Origin: Tautonia marina
GTDB lineage: Bacteria > Planctomycetota > Planctomycetia > Isosphaerales > Isosphaeraceae
Reading direction: 5' to 3'
NCBI RefSeq assembly: GCF_009177065.1
Contig: NZ_WEZF01000010.1
Span: 186,001-250,000 of the forward strand
Length of the DNA stretch: 64,000 nucleotides
Shown here: piece after piece, positions 11,010-19,536 of the stretch
Layout of the letters: the number at the start of each line of letters is the position of its first letter
How positions within the stretch are numbered: the stretch's first letter is position 1
Position numbers and translations under genes: made by a program
The notes under the pieces: model-generated
The model's database searches: none
Seen by the model: only the letters and a program-made list of their open reading frames with translations
What the model was told of the DNA's origin: nothing

Positions 11010-14000
11010 CATGCTCGCGGCCCGGCCAGGATGGCCGGCCTTCCTCTCCGGCGGCCCGGACGCCGCCCCTGGCTCTCGCGATGCTCCTGGCCCTTTTGCC
11101 GGGAGGATTCGCCTGCGCCCCGGGAGATGCCGCCTCGCGAGATCGCCCCGAGAACCTCGTCGCCACCAATCCCCGGGCGTTGGCCCCTCCGGCCGGCCGC
11201 TCCTCGGCCATCAAGGGTCTTGCTTGGGGAGGTTCGCCCGGTGATCGCCGGCTCGGGGCCCTCTTTGACGACGGTCGGTTTGCCATCTACCGACCGGCCA
11301 CGGGACCGGCACCCGAGTCGGTCGGGCTGGTCGTCCCGGATCGAGGTCCGCTGACCAGCCTGGCAATCTCGGCGACCGACCGCGCCATGACCGGGGATGC
11401 TTCGGGGCTCGTCCTCTGGGACACCTCCCAGGCGATGGCCCGGCCCATCGATTACGTCGATTGCGGCGCCGTTGGAACACTCGCTGTGGAGCCGATCGGC
11501 CCGCACGACCTGCTCGCCGGACTCGAAGACGGCCGCCTCCTCCGATTCCGTCCCGATCGCGACCGAATCGGAGAACCCCGGGCTGAAGCCCGCTCCTCGG
11601 GGCGAGCGTCGGGAGTTCGGGCCTTGACCTTCCTCGACAGTGGCCGATCGATCGTGGCGCTCCGGGAAGACGGGCAAGGCGAGCGCAGACCCAGGCAACT
11701 CAACGGGCCTCCTGAACCGATTGGCCCCGCCTTGGCCGTGACTGAGGTTCGGGATCGTATCATCCGCATCCTTGGCACTCTCGAGGACGGCCCGGCTCTC
11801 GACGCGATCGCACGTGATGGAACCCCCTTATGGCGGTTTCCGCTCCCGGCCGAGGGGGTCGACCTTGCCCCCGTCCTCGGTGGAGACGGGCTTATTGTCT
11901 GCTGTGAAGACCGGATCTTGCTGATGCGTCCCCCCCGAGATGGCCCTCCCATGCCGGCGGAGGTCCGGGGAATCCCCGCCGAAGGAATCACCCGGGTGGC
12001 CGTCGATCCTGCCGATCCCGCCGGCGGTCGCGTCGCGCTGGCCGATGCCGGGGGCCGACTCGTCGTTTACGATGCCGAGGATCTTGCCCGATCCGCCGCG
12101 CCGATCTCTCTGGACAACGCCGCCGATCTTGCCTTTCGCCCCCAACGTCGCGCCTACCACACCCGACCATTCTCTGATCGAATCGTCTCAGAGTCCTCGT
12201 CAATCTCGACCTCCCAACGACTCACCGATCGGATTGCCGAGGCCCGTCGTCTGCTCGACCGCCTCGATCTGGACACCTTGCGTCCTCTTGTGAGAGATCT
12301 GGAAGCCGACCCGGCCCTTGATCGTGACGCTTCTGCCGAGATCGCCACCCTGGCCGCCGCCGTTCGCCAGGAAACCGGCTGGCCCGATCAGGCCATTCGG
12401 CATCCCCTTAGCCTCGCCCGCGAAACCTTCACACTCCGAGACCGCCTCGACCGGGAAGCCGATCTGAGACTCTGGTCCGGCTCCTTGCTGGTTCCGACCT
12501 TCGACGGCCGAAGCGAGGCGGGGAATGCCGTTCGGATTGAGGAAGCCCTGGCCGAGTTCCGCCAAGCCGCCGCCCTGTTTCGCCAGGCCGACCCGAGCCT
12601 GGAACGACAGGCCCGGATCGCCGAGGCCATGACCGCCTGGGGACTTCTCGCCCTTGGACGCTCGCAAGCAGCCCAGACGGCCTTCCTTCCGGTCGACCAG
12701 TATGCCAGGCAAGATCCTGTTCTTCGCCAGGCTCCCGAGTTTGACCGAATTTCCGCGGCGCTCGCCGTGGCCCGACGCGACTGGGAAGCAGCCGATCTGG
12801 CCAGCCATCGACTCCTCAGACGACTCACCCCGATCCCGGACGACCGAACCGCCCTGGCTCGAGAAGCCGCCCTGGAACGAGTCGGAAACCTGGCAGCCCT
12901 GGGACGCTGGACCGAGGCCGCGCTTGTGCTGGATTCGGCTCGTCCGAACGACCCCGAGTGGATGCTCCGCCGCGCGACCATCCGTCGCCGTGCGGGCCTT
13001 GAAACCGCGGCGCTGGAGCCGTTATCACCCCACGACTCGGCCGATGGGCCGGAATCGGCAGCGATGACCCACACCCGAGGACGCTTCGCGGTCGCCTCGG
13101 AATCGACTCGGGCCGAAGGTGTCGGACTGCTCACTCAGGCGGCAGAGACCCATCGAAGGGCCGGTCGATCCGACCTGGCACTGGAGGCGGATCTGGAGCG
13201 TGCCGAGGCGCTGGAACGGCTCAATCGGCCCGGCGAAGCCATCGAGTTGTTCGCTCGGTCCGCCCGAACCCTCGTGACCGAATCTGGCCAGACGCGCACA
13301 AGAGGGGCAGCCCGACCGATCGGCCTCGCCACCGGCAGGGCGTATCGGGGCCTCGCCCGCTGCCAACTCGCCCTGGGCAAGCCGGAACACGCCCTCGGAG
13401 CCCTCGATCAGGCAGCGCTTGTTGCCTGGTTTGAGCGATCGGGAGAAGCGCGAGTCCGATCCGCTGTCATGGTTGCTCCTCCGGGAGGGGCAACGGCTCC
13501 TCGCCTTGAAGCCGCCCGCCGCACAACCCTCGACCCGAATCGGGAGTCGGCGGCTGATTCGGAGACCGAGGCCCTGGTCCGTCAGCTTGAGGTACGACGC
13601 GCCGCGGAACATCGGGAACTGGCCCTGACCGATCCGACGCGTCCCTTCGATCTCTCGTCGCTCCGTCTGGCCGACCGCGAAGCGATTCTGGTCGTCGCGG
13701 GAATCGGCCCAGAGTCCCTTGTCGGTTTCCTGATTCGACCTGCTCAGCCGGTTCTGGTCCAACCCCTTCCGATCCGACGGTCAGACCTACGACGAGCCGC
13801 CCGACTCTGGCGAGCCGCTCTGGGAGACTCGGGCCGCCCCGACGAGCTAGAACGGGCCGCCCTGCCGGATGGTCTGCTGGCCCTCGCCCCCGAGCCGGAC
13901 CTCTCCCTGCCTCCTGCTCCAAAAGGGCTTGCCCCATCGTCGGCTCCCTCCCCTGGATCGGAGTTGAGCAACGCCGTGGTCGGTCCGTTCCTCGAATTCC

Positions 14001-14779
14001 TTGGGGGCACTGACCGACTCGTGGTCGTGCCTGATGATGCGTTGGCCGCTCTGCCGCTCGAAGGGCTTTTGGTCGGGAGTTCCTCACGAGACTTCCCTAG
14101 CGTTTGCTATGCACCGAGCCTCTCCTTGCTTCGTCGATCACGGGTGGAACCCCGCGAAGACGACCCGGCCGGCGGATCGATCCTGGTTGCCTCTCCGGGC
14201 GATCCGGTCCTCGGGCTGGCTGTTCGATCGGCGTACGGGGTCGAGGCAACCCGAGTCGAGGTGACGACCGATTCGACAACGCTCTCTGGTCGGCTGGTCG
14301 ATGGGAAACGGAGTCCTCAGATTCTCCATCTCTCAACGATCGCCCTGCTCGATCCGGCGACCTCTCGTCTCGGAGAGGCGGAACTGGTGCTTCGCTCGGG
14401 CGACTCGGTCACAACCGAAACGGAAATGCCCCGGCTCTCGGGTTCCGAGATTCTTGGTCTGAATCTGAACGGATCGCTCATCCTGCTCTGGTTGGAGCAT
14501 CAGCCGAAACCCTCGGTTGCCGAACCAACCGCCTGGCGAGACCTTGCCGCCTGCTGGCTGGCCGCTGGGGCCGAGGCCGTCATCGTGAGTCTCTGGGATC
14601 CGCCGGCCGACTCCGCTCCGCTTTTCGCCGCCGAACTGCATGGCGGCCTTTCGAGGAACCTCGCTCCGGCCGAAGCCCTTGACCGGGCTCGCCGAACTCT
14701 GGCTGCTCGACCCGCAACGGCTGATCCGGTTCACTGGGCCGGGTACGTTCTTTACCAGGCAGGTCCTGCGGATCGGTAA
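11006..14779 (+). CDS. Large TPR protein with a degenerate C-terminal CHAT (caspase-like) domain
   Basis: The 1257-residue protein starts in an ATGA overlap with the hydrolase gene. A hydrophobic segment at about 22-36 followed by Cys37 (GGFAC) suggests a signal peptide, possibly of a lipoprotein. Residues about 60-370 look like WD/beta-propeller repeats, about 400-800 are Ala/Arg/Leu-rich TPR-like helices, and about 860-1257 align with CHAT domains: RLVVVPDDALAALPLEGL, then ILHLSTIALLDP and SLILLWLEHQPK, then a typical end with AVIVSLWDPP and PVHWAGYVLYQ. In active CHAT peptidases the last two core motifs read HxATHG and LSACETG. Here the catalytic His is replaced by Ile1112 and the Cys position by Glu1164, so protease activity is unlikely. 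The role may be a scaffold or binding platform. Confidence 0.8.
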   Translation: MTCSRPGQDGRPSSPAARTPPLALAMLLALLPGGFACAPGDAASRDRPENLVATNPRALAPPAGRSSAIKGLAWGGSPGDRRLGALFDDGRFAIYRPATGPAPESVGLVVPDRGPLTSLAISATDRAMTGDASGLVLWDTSQAMARPIDYVDCGAVGTLAVEPIGPHDLLAGLEDGRLLRFRPDRDRIGEPRAEARSSGRASGVRALTFLDSGRSIVALREDGQGERRPRQLNGPPEPIGPALAVTEVRDRIIRILGTLEDGPALDAIARDGTPLWRFPLPAEGVDLAPVLGGDGLIVCCEDRILLMRPPRDGPPMPAEVRGIPAEGITRVAVDPADPAGGRVALADAGGRLVVYDAEDLARSAAPISLDNAADLAFRPQRRAYHTRPFSDRIVSESSSISTSQRLTDRIAEARRLLDRLDLDTLRPLVRDLEADPALDRDASAEIATLAAAVRQETGWPDQAIRHPLSLARETFTLRDRLDREADLRLWSGSLLVPTFDGRSEAGNAVRIEEALAEFRQAAALFRQADPSLERQARIAEAMTAWGLLALGRSQAAQTAFLPVDQYARQDPVLRQAPEFDRISAALAVARRDWEAADLASHRLLRRLTPIPDDRTALAREAALERVGNLAALGRWTEAALVLDSARPNDPEWMLRRATIRRRAGLETAALEPLSPHDSADGPESAAMTHTRGRFAVASESTRAEGVGLLTQAAETHRRAGRSDLALEADLERAEALERLNRPGEAIELFARSARTLVTESGQTRTRGAARPIGLATGRAYRGLARCQLALGKPEHALGALDQAALVAWFERSGEARVRSAVMVAPPGGATAPRLEAARRTTLDPNRESAADSETEALVRQLEVRRAAEHRELALTDPTRPFDLSSLRLADREAILVVAGIGPESLVGFLIRPAQPVLVQPLPIRRSDLRRAARLWRAALGDSGRPDELERAALPDGLLALAPEPDLSLPPAPKGLAPSSAPSPGSELSNAVVGPFLEFLGGTDRLVVVPDDALAALPLEGLLVGSSSRDFPSVCYAPSLSLLRRSRVEPREDDPAGGSILVASPGDPVLGLAVRSAYGVEATRVEVTTDSTTLSGRLVDGKRSPQILHLSTIALLDPATSRLGEAELVLRSGDSVTTETEMPRLSGSEILGLNLNGSLILLWLEHQPKPSVAEPTAWRDLAACWLAAGAEAVIVSLWDPPADSAPLFAAELHGGLSRNLAPAEALDRARRTLAARPATADPVHWAGYVLYQAGPADR

Positions 14780-15003
14780 CCCGATCGAGCCCGCCCTCCG
14801 AACGCCCCCATCGCCGTGCGGGCCTTGCACGAGGGGCGCAGTCATGCGATAACGGGCCAACACCGGAACGAGATCGGCTCCTGAGTCTGACTGAGAAGTC
14901 GCTTGTCCGCTGCGCAATTGCTGGCATCGATGAAGCCCGTCACCATGCCCGGCAATTCCCGACACTTCAACCTCCTCCGAGCCGGACCGCTGACCAAAGA
15001 TCG
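14780..15003. other. Short intergenic region before RNase D
   Basis: The region holds no open frame with coding character. I see no convincing hairpin or promoter hexamers; RNase D may be transcribed from here or from further upstream. Confidence 0.3.
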
Positions 15004-16242
15004 ATGCCGGGACGTCACCTCGAACCCTTGATCTCCACCGACGCCGAACTGGCCGGACTCATCGCTCATCTCCGCGATCAGGGCCGATTCGCCTTCGATA
15101 CCGAATTCGTCTCGGAGGAAACCTTCGAGCCGGTGCTTTGCCTCGTGCAAATCGCCACGACCGAGCGATTGATCGCGGTCGATCCCCTGGCGCGCGGCCT
15201 CAATCTCGATCCGCTCTGGGAACTCGTCCTCGATCCCTCGGTCGAGGTGGTGATGCACGCCGCGGGCGAGGATCTTCGCATCTGCCGACTGCGCACCGGC
15301 CGCCTGCCTGATCGTGTCTTCGACACACAGGTCGCCGCCGGATTGGCCGGGTTTGGCTACCCCATGTCGTTGACGAACCTGGTCAATCAATCGCTCGGCA
15401 TCGTGCTCGCAGGCAGCGAGACACGCACCGACTGGCGACGCCGCCCCTTAAGCGAGGCCCAGGTCCAGTACGCCCTCGATGATGTCGCCCACCTGCTCGA
15501 TGTGGCCGACCATTTGCTCGATCGGCTCGAACGGCGCGACCGACTCTCCTGGGCCGAGGATGAGTTCAGCGCCTTCCTCGAATCGGTTCGCCGACGAGTG
15601 GAGGAGGATCGTTGGCGTCGGCTCCCCGGCGCGGGTGGCCTGAATCGCCGCTCCCTGGAGATCGCCCGCCGCCTCTACGACTGGCGCATCGAAGAAGCCC
15701 GCGCGAGCAATCGTCCCATTCGCCAGATCATGCGCGACGACCTGATCGTCGGCATCGCCCGCCGTCAGCCGAAGTCTCGCCGAGACCTCGAAGCCCTGCG
15801 CGACTTCAACCGCCCGGCCTTGATTTCCCGAGCCCGAGAGTTGCTCGACGTGATCGCCGAGGCCCTGGCCGTTCCCGAAGATCGCCTGCCCGAGCCGGGA
15901 GAACGCCCCGACGACCTGCCCGGTCTGTCGATGCTCACCTCCTTGCTCAACGCGACGATGTCCCATTGCGCCGCCCACCATCAGATCTCGACGGGCCTGG
16001 TCGGATCAACCAACGACCTGAAAGCCCTGATTCGCTGGCACCTTGACGGCCAGCCTGAGGGCCGCGAACCGGCTCTCTTGCAAGGCTGGCGCGCCGAGGT
16101 CTGCGGACGATCGCTCCTTGATGTCCTTTCCGGCCGCCTGGCCTTGCGCATCGATGATCTCGGCTCCGAAGTCCCGGTGGCTCTGGAGCCGGTCGTCTCC
16201 CACCCGTCCCTTGAATCGAACTCGCCCGACGGATCGCCATGA
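15004..16242 (+). CDS. rnd: Ribonuclease D (DEDD 3'-5' exonuclease with HRDC domain)
   Basis: The 412-residue protein trims the 3' ends of tRNA and other stable RNAs. The three exonuclease motifs are present: FAFDTEFVSEETF (Exo I), VMHAAGEDLRIC (Exo II) and VQYALDDVAHLLD (Exo III, with the Tyr and Asp of the DEDDy type). An HRDC domain follows at about residues 205-290, containing RRLYDWRIEEARASNRP. The last 110 residues form a poorly conserved tail. The stop overlaps the next ATG (ATGA), so RNase D and the downstream isomerase are translationally coupled. Confidence 0.92.
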   Translation: MPGRHLEPLISTDAELAGLIAHLRDQGRFAFDTEFVSEETFEPVLCLVQIATTERLIAVDPLARGLNLDPLWELVLDPSVEVVMHAAGEDLRICRLRTGRLPDRVFDTQVAAGLAGFGYPMSLTNLVNQSLGIVLAGSETRTDWRRRPLSEAQVQYALDDVAHLLDVADHLLDRLERRDRLSWAEDEFSAFLESVRRRVEEDRWRRLPGAGGLNRRSLEIARRLYDWRIEEARASNRPIRQIMRDDLIVGIARRQPKSRRDLEALRDFNRPALISRARELLDVIAEALAVPEDRLPEPGERPDDLPGLSMLTSLLNATMSHCAAHHQISTGLVGSTNDLKALIRWHLDGQPEGREPALLQGWRAEVCGRSLLDVLSGRLALRIDDLGSEVPVALEPVVSHPSLESNSPDGSP

Positions 16243-17081
16243 ATCGCATCATCAGTTGCTTCACCAATTGCTACGGCCCCTCCGGTGTCCGCACCGCGGC
16301 CGAGAAAATCCGGGATGCCGGCATCAATCACCTGGAACTCGCGCTGCGCGGTCACAACTTCGGCGGCCTGGTCATTCCTGAGGATGTCGTCGTGACCGAG
16401 AAGGCTGACGACGCCACCGCCTCGGAGTTTTGCGACCTCTTGAACCGGCTCGGCGTCAAAATCAGCGGCTGCAACGTCGGCGGAGGCGATATGCGCACCG
16501 ACGAAGGAACCGCCCTGACCGAGCGCCGGATCCGGTTCGCTCGCAAATGGTTCAACGTCGATATCGTCGTTTCCGGCGCCAGCCAGCCGACCACCCCCGA
16601 AGAACGCCGGGCCGTTGTCGAAAACCTCCGCAAGGTCGGCGACGTCGCCCAGGAACTCGGCATGGTCATCGCGCTCGAAACCCATAAAGGGCCGACCCAG
16701 AACGCCGACGAGATGCTCACCTTGATGTTCGAGGTCCATCACCCCGCCGTTCGCCTGAACTACGACACCGGCAACATCCTCTATTACAACCCCGGCGCCG
16801 ATGTTTACGAACAGCTTGACCGCGTCAAGGATTACGTCCGGAACGTGCATTTGAAGGACTCTCGAGGTCAGCCCGAAGACTGGTACTTCCCCGCCGTCGG
16901 CGATGGCGGCGCCATCGACTTCCGACGCATCCGGGAACAGCTCGACGCCATCGGCTACACCGGCCCCTACACGATCGAGATCGAGGGAATCGGTGGAGAA
17001 CCGGAGCCTGGCCTCGACGAGCGGCACAACCGGATCAAGCGGAGTGTCGATCACCTGAGAGCGTGCGGCTACTTCGATTGA
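16239..17081 (+). CDS. Sugar phosphate isomerase/epimerase-like TIM-barrel protein
   Basis: The 280-residue protein belongs to the xylose-isomerase-like TIM-barrel group (AP endonuclease 2 fold). Metal-binding residues are seen in IALETHKGP, VRLNYDTGNILYY, RNVHLKDS and TIEIEGIGG, which match the Glu/Asp/His/Glu set of the family. Members act on sugar or keto-acid substrates, or on inositol derivatives, and the substrate here is not determined. Its coupling to RNase D by a four-base overlap is probably only organisational. A gene of unknown function follows 33 bases downstream and may be in the same transcript. Confidence 0.85.
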   Translation: MNRIISCFTNCYGPSGVRTAAEKIRDAGINHLELALRGHNFGGLVIPEDVVVTEKADDATASEFCDLLNRLGVKISGCNVGGGDMRTDEGTALTERRIRFARKWFNVDIVVSGASQPTTPEERRAVVENLRKVGDVAQELGMVIALETHKGPTQNADEMLTLMFEVHHPAVRLNYDTGNILYYNPGADVYEQLDRVKDYVRNVHLKDSRGQPEDWYFPAVGDGGAIDFRRIREQLDAIGYTGPYTIEIEGIGGEPEPGLDERHNRIKRSVDHLRACGYFD

Positions 17082-17114
17082 TCCGCCACCACTACGGCCC
17101 AGGGGAGAGGCGTG

Positions 17115-17852
17115 ATGGATCCGGTCGATATCCTGACCATGTCGGTGCGAGTCGCCCAGAGGATCCGGTCGTCCTCCGACCCCGAGCTGACCATTCTGCA
17201 CGCCTACAACGCGCTGGGCCTCGACCCGCCGGCCGATCGCGATGAGCCGATGGCCGTGCGGGTCACTCGGCTCGTCGAACTCGCCGGTGAGGGCCGGAGA
17301 GACCTGGACGCGTTTCTTGACGAACGTTCCGGCCCGTTGCCCTGGAACCGGACAATCGAGCCCGATCCGTCGGAACTGCTCGACGCAGACCCGGAGGCCG
17401 CTCGCCTCGTCGAGTTCGTCGAGGACCCCTCGGCCGAGGCGTCTGCGTTCGACCTCTTCGCCGGCTCGTTCCCACCGTTCAGCCTGGCCGATCGAGCCGC
17501 GGTCAGCTACTTCGACCGCGAGGTGATGCTCGAGCAATTGACCGAGCAAGCGGCCGAGGCGGGCTCACCGGTCGACCCCTCGCTTAAGGAGCTTGTCGAT
17601 CGACCGCTGGCGGTTTCCGTCCGAGGTCTGATTGACTATCCGACCGAAATCCCGGTCCTGTTCACGATTGAAACCGGCGAAGAACCCTGGAACGTCTGGG
17701 AAATCTGCTGCGCCTTCGCCGAACAGTACCGCACGATTTACGAGGCGGCCGGCGCGTACGGTGTCTGGGGCCATGACCTCACCGACCTCTGGATCGAACG
17801 CCTTTTCTATTATCCGACGGAACGCCTCATCTACCCGTTGATCGGTTCCTGA
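17115..17852 (+). CDS. Hypothetical protein, acidic, soluble
   Basis: The 245-residue protein has no signal peptide or membrane helix and is rich in Asp, Glu, Ala and Leu. Its most striking part is the C-terminal third, full of aromatics, including EPWNVWEICCAFAEQYRTIY and WGHDLTDLWIERLFYYP, which suggests a folded domain of its own. A GTG at 17112 is immediately before the ATG at 17115; the GGGGAG at 17102-17107 is better spaced for the ATG. It probably shares a transcript with RNase D and the isomerase. I do not recognise the family. Confidence 0.7.
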   Translation: MDPVDILTMSVRVAQRIRSSSDPELTILHAYNALGLDPPADRDEPMAVRVTRLVELAGEGRRDLDAFLDERSGPLPWNRTIEPDPSELLDADPEAARLVEFVEDPSAEASAFDLFAGSFPPFSLADRAAVSYFDREVMLEQLTEQAAEAGSPVDPSLKELVDRPLAVSVRGLIDYPTEIPVLFTIETGEEPWNVWEICCAFAEQYRTIYEAAGAYGVWGHDLTDLWIERLFYYPTERLIYPLIGS

Positions 17853-18021
17853 CCGCTCGTACGCACGGTCATTCCTCTGGTCTCCCGCGGCTCAAGGCTT
17901 GCGAGCATCCAGTGTCTCGATCACGGTCTCCTTTTCTGATAAGATCAGCTGTTTTGGCGACCAACCTGGTCCGTCGATCGCCCCCTGACGTCGTTCGGAT
18001 GGCGACCAGCCCGAGTCCCGA

Positions 18022-18903
18022 ATGCCCCACGATCGCATGCCGACCTCGACCGCCTCTCCCCAGCTCTCGAAAATGAACTACGAGGTGGTCCGAACCCTCG
18101 GGACCGGCGCGGGCAGCACCATTCTGCTGATCCGAGACTCCGCCACCAGTCGTCGCTATGCGCTGAAGGTCGTCCGACGCCAGGGTCCGGACGACGATAT
18201 TTATGTCAATCAGGCGATGCAGGAGTTCCACGTCGCCCGGATGATCAACCATCCGAACATTTTGAAGGTGTACGACTGTCGGGTCCGAAAATCGTGGTTC
18301 CGCACCACGGGCGTCGAGCTTCTTATGGAGTATGTTGACGGCTTCGTGCTGGACGACGTCCCCTCCTTGCCGATCCCGAAACTGGTCGCCGTCTTTCGCC
18401 GAGTGGCCGACGCGATGGCCCACATGCACCGCCGGGGGGTCTACCACGGCGACCTGAAGCCGGGGAACCTGATGATCTCGAAATCCGGCGAGGTCAAGGT
18501 CATCGACTTCGGCACCGCCTGGATCCGAGGCGAAGACAAGGCCCGAGTCCAGGGCACTCCCTACTACATGGCGCCCGAACAAGCCTCGGATCGCATCGTC
18601 GACGAGAAGACCGATCTCTACAACTTCGGCGCGACGATGTATCGCATGTTCACCGGCGAGTATGCCAACCTCGGCATTCCGGGGCTCGACAACGGTCGAC
18701 TCAATCGCGCTCGAATGAAAACCCCCGCCGCGCTGGTGGCAGAGATTCCGAAATCGCTGAGCGATCTGATCATGCAGTGCATCGCACCGAAACCTGATCG
18801 CCGGCCTTCGGGAATGGCTGAAGTGCGCGACCGCCTCGATGAAATCGCCGCCGAACTGGGTTCCGAGGCCGATGACCTGACGGACTCGGATGTCCTCGAC
18901 TAA
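18022..18903 (+). CDS. Soluble Hanks-type Ser/Thr protein kinase
   Basis: The 293-residue protein is almost only a kinase domain. It has the glycine loop LGTGAGST (about 26-33), Lys49 in YALKVV, the catalytic loop HGDLKPGN with Asp144, DFG Asp162 and the activation-segment end GTPYYMAPEQ. HGD replaces HRD, so it is a non-RD kinase, usually not controlled by activation-loop phosphorylation. There is no transmembrane helix or sensor domain, unlike the typical PknB, so it must be recruited or regulated by partners. Translation may also start at ATG codon 6. No phosphatase gene is close by. Confidence 0.92.
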   Translation: MPHDRMPTSTASPQLSKMNYEVVRTLGTGAGSTILLIRDSATSRRYALKVVRRQGPDDDIYVNQAMQEFHVARMINHPNILKVYDCRVRKSWFRTTGVELLMEYVDGFVLDDVPSLPIPKLVAVFRRVADAMAHMHRRGVYHGDLKPGNLMISKSGEVKVIDFGTAWIRGEDKARVQGTPYYMAPEQASDRIVDEKTDLYNFGATMYRMFTGEYANLGIPGLDNGRLNRARMKTPAALVAEIPKSLSDLIMQCIAPKPDRRPSGMAEVRDRLDEIAAELGSEADDLTDSDVLD

Positions 18904-19026
18904 TACCAGGCGATTGTCCCACCGGCACCGGACGGACACGGGCATCACCCCGGGTGGCTCGACCCTTCAGCATGCTCCCAAGGGTCTCACGACCGATCAA
19001 ATGAATCGATCGGCGTCAGCTCTCGC

Positions 19027-19056
19027 TTGAGCCGAAACCCTGTGTCATGGTACAGT
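19027..19056 (+). promoter_or_regulatory. Putative promoter of the basic-peptide gene
   Basis: TTGAGC at 19027-19032 and TACAGT at 19051-19056 are 18 bases apart. A seven-base-pair hairpin (CCCCTTC at 19066-19072, GAAGGGG at 19078-19084) would lie in the leader, just after the start of transcription. The peptide starts at 19143. Confidence 0.4.
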
Positions 19057-19142
19057 GAATTTCTTCCCCTTCGGTAAGAAGGGGGCCTGGTCCTGTTCTG
19101 CACCGATTCACTTGACCTTTCACACAATCCAAGGGAGGGCTC

Positions 19143-19232
19143 ATGGCTAGCCGCCGTCGAGGCAAGGGCCGTCGCAAGGTCGGTCGCAAGAAGCGCCGCA
19201 TGCGCAGCAAGATCCGTCACCGCAAGAAGTAA
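19143..19232 (+). CDS. 29-residue very basic peptide, possibly bS22/COX24-like ribosomal protein
   Basis: The frame starts at an ATG preceded by a strong ribosome site AAGGGAGG at 19131-19138 and ends with TAA at 19230-19232. It has 29 residues, of which about 20 are Arg or Lys and none acidic; it starts MASRRRGKGRRK and ends KIRHRKK. The KKRRMRSKIRHRKK part resembles the short AURKAIP1/COX24 and bS22 ribosomal peptides of actinobacteria. It has its own promoter-like signals and is followed by a terminator. It is too short for most gene callers. The ribosomal role is an inference from composition and motif. Confidence 0.72.
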   Translation: MASRRRGKGRRKVGRKKRRMRSKIRHRKK

Positions 19233-19324
19233 TCCGACCGGGACGGCCCACCCCTCAGACCGGCCGCCCCGAGTCGTCACGGCACGGCCGATTTGCCCGC
19301 GTCGTAATGCTCGATCACGAGCGA

Positions 19325-19360
19325 GGCCCCGTCGATGGATGCCGGGGCCCTTTGTGTTTT
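19325..19360 (+). terminator. Rho-independent terminator after the basic-peptide gene
   Basis: GGCCCCG at 19325-19331 pairs with CGGGGCC at 19343-19349 around an 11-base loop and is followed by CTTTGTGTTTT. Confidence 0.75.
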
Positions 19361-19536
19361 CGATTCTCCCGGTTGTGCTGCCGGTTCGTCCTTCGGAAGC
19401 TACGAGGGACGATTCATCGAGATGCTATGAATAGGTTGGTCGTTTCGGCGAAGAACTTCCGCCGAGAGCCGTTCGTGTCCCCATTCCGAACCGTGTGGGA
19501 CGAGTCGGTTCCAACGTCCGACCTTGGAGCATATCG

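Noticed and set aside
15981-17549. 522-codon minus-strand open frame over RNase D end, isomerase and the next gene
   Set aside because: Shadow; the plus-strand genes have clear motifs and coupled starts.
17940-17945. TAAGAT as a promoter -10 for the kinase gene
   Set aside because: No acceptable -35 hexamer lies at the right spacing.
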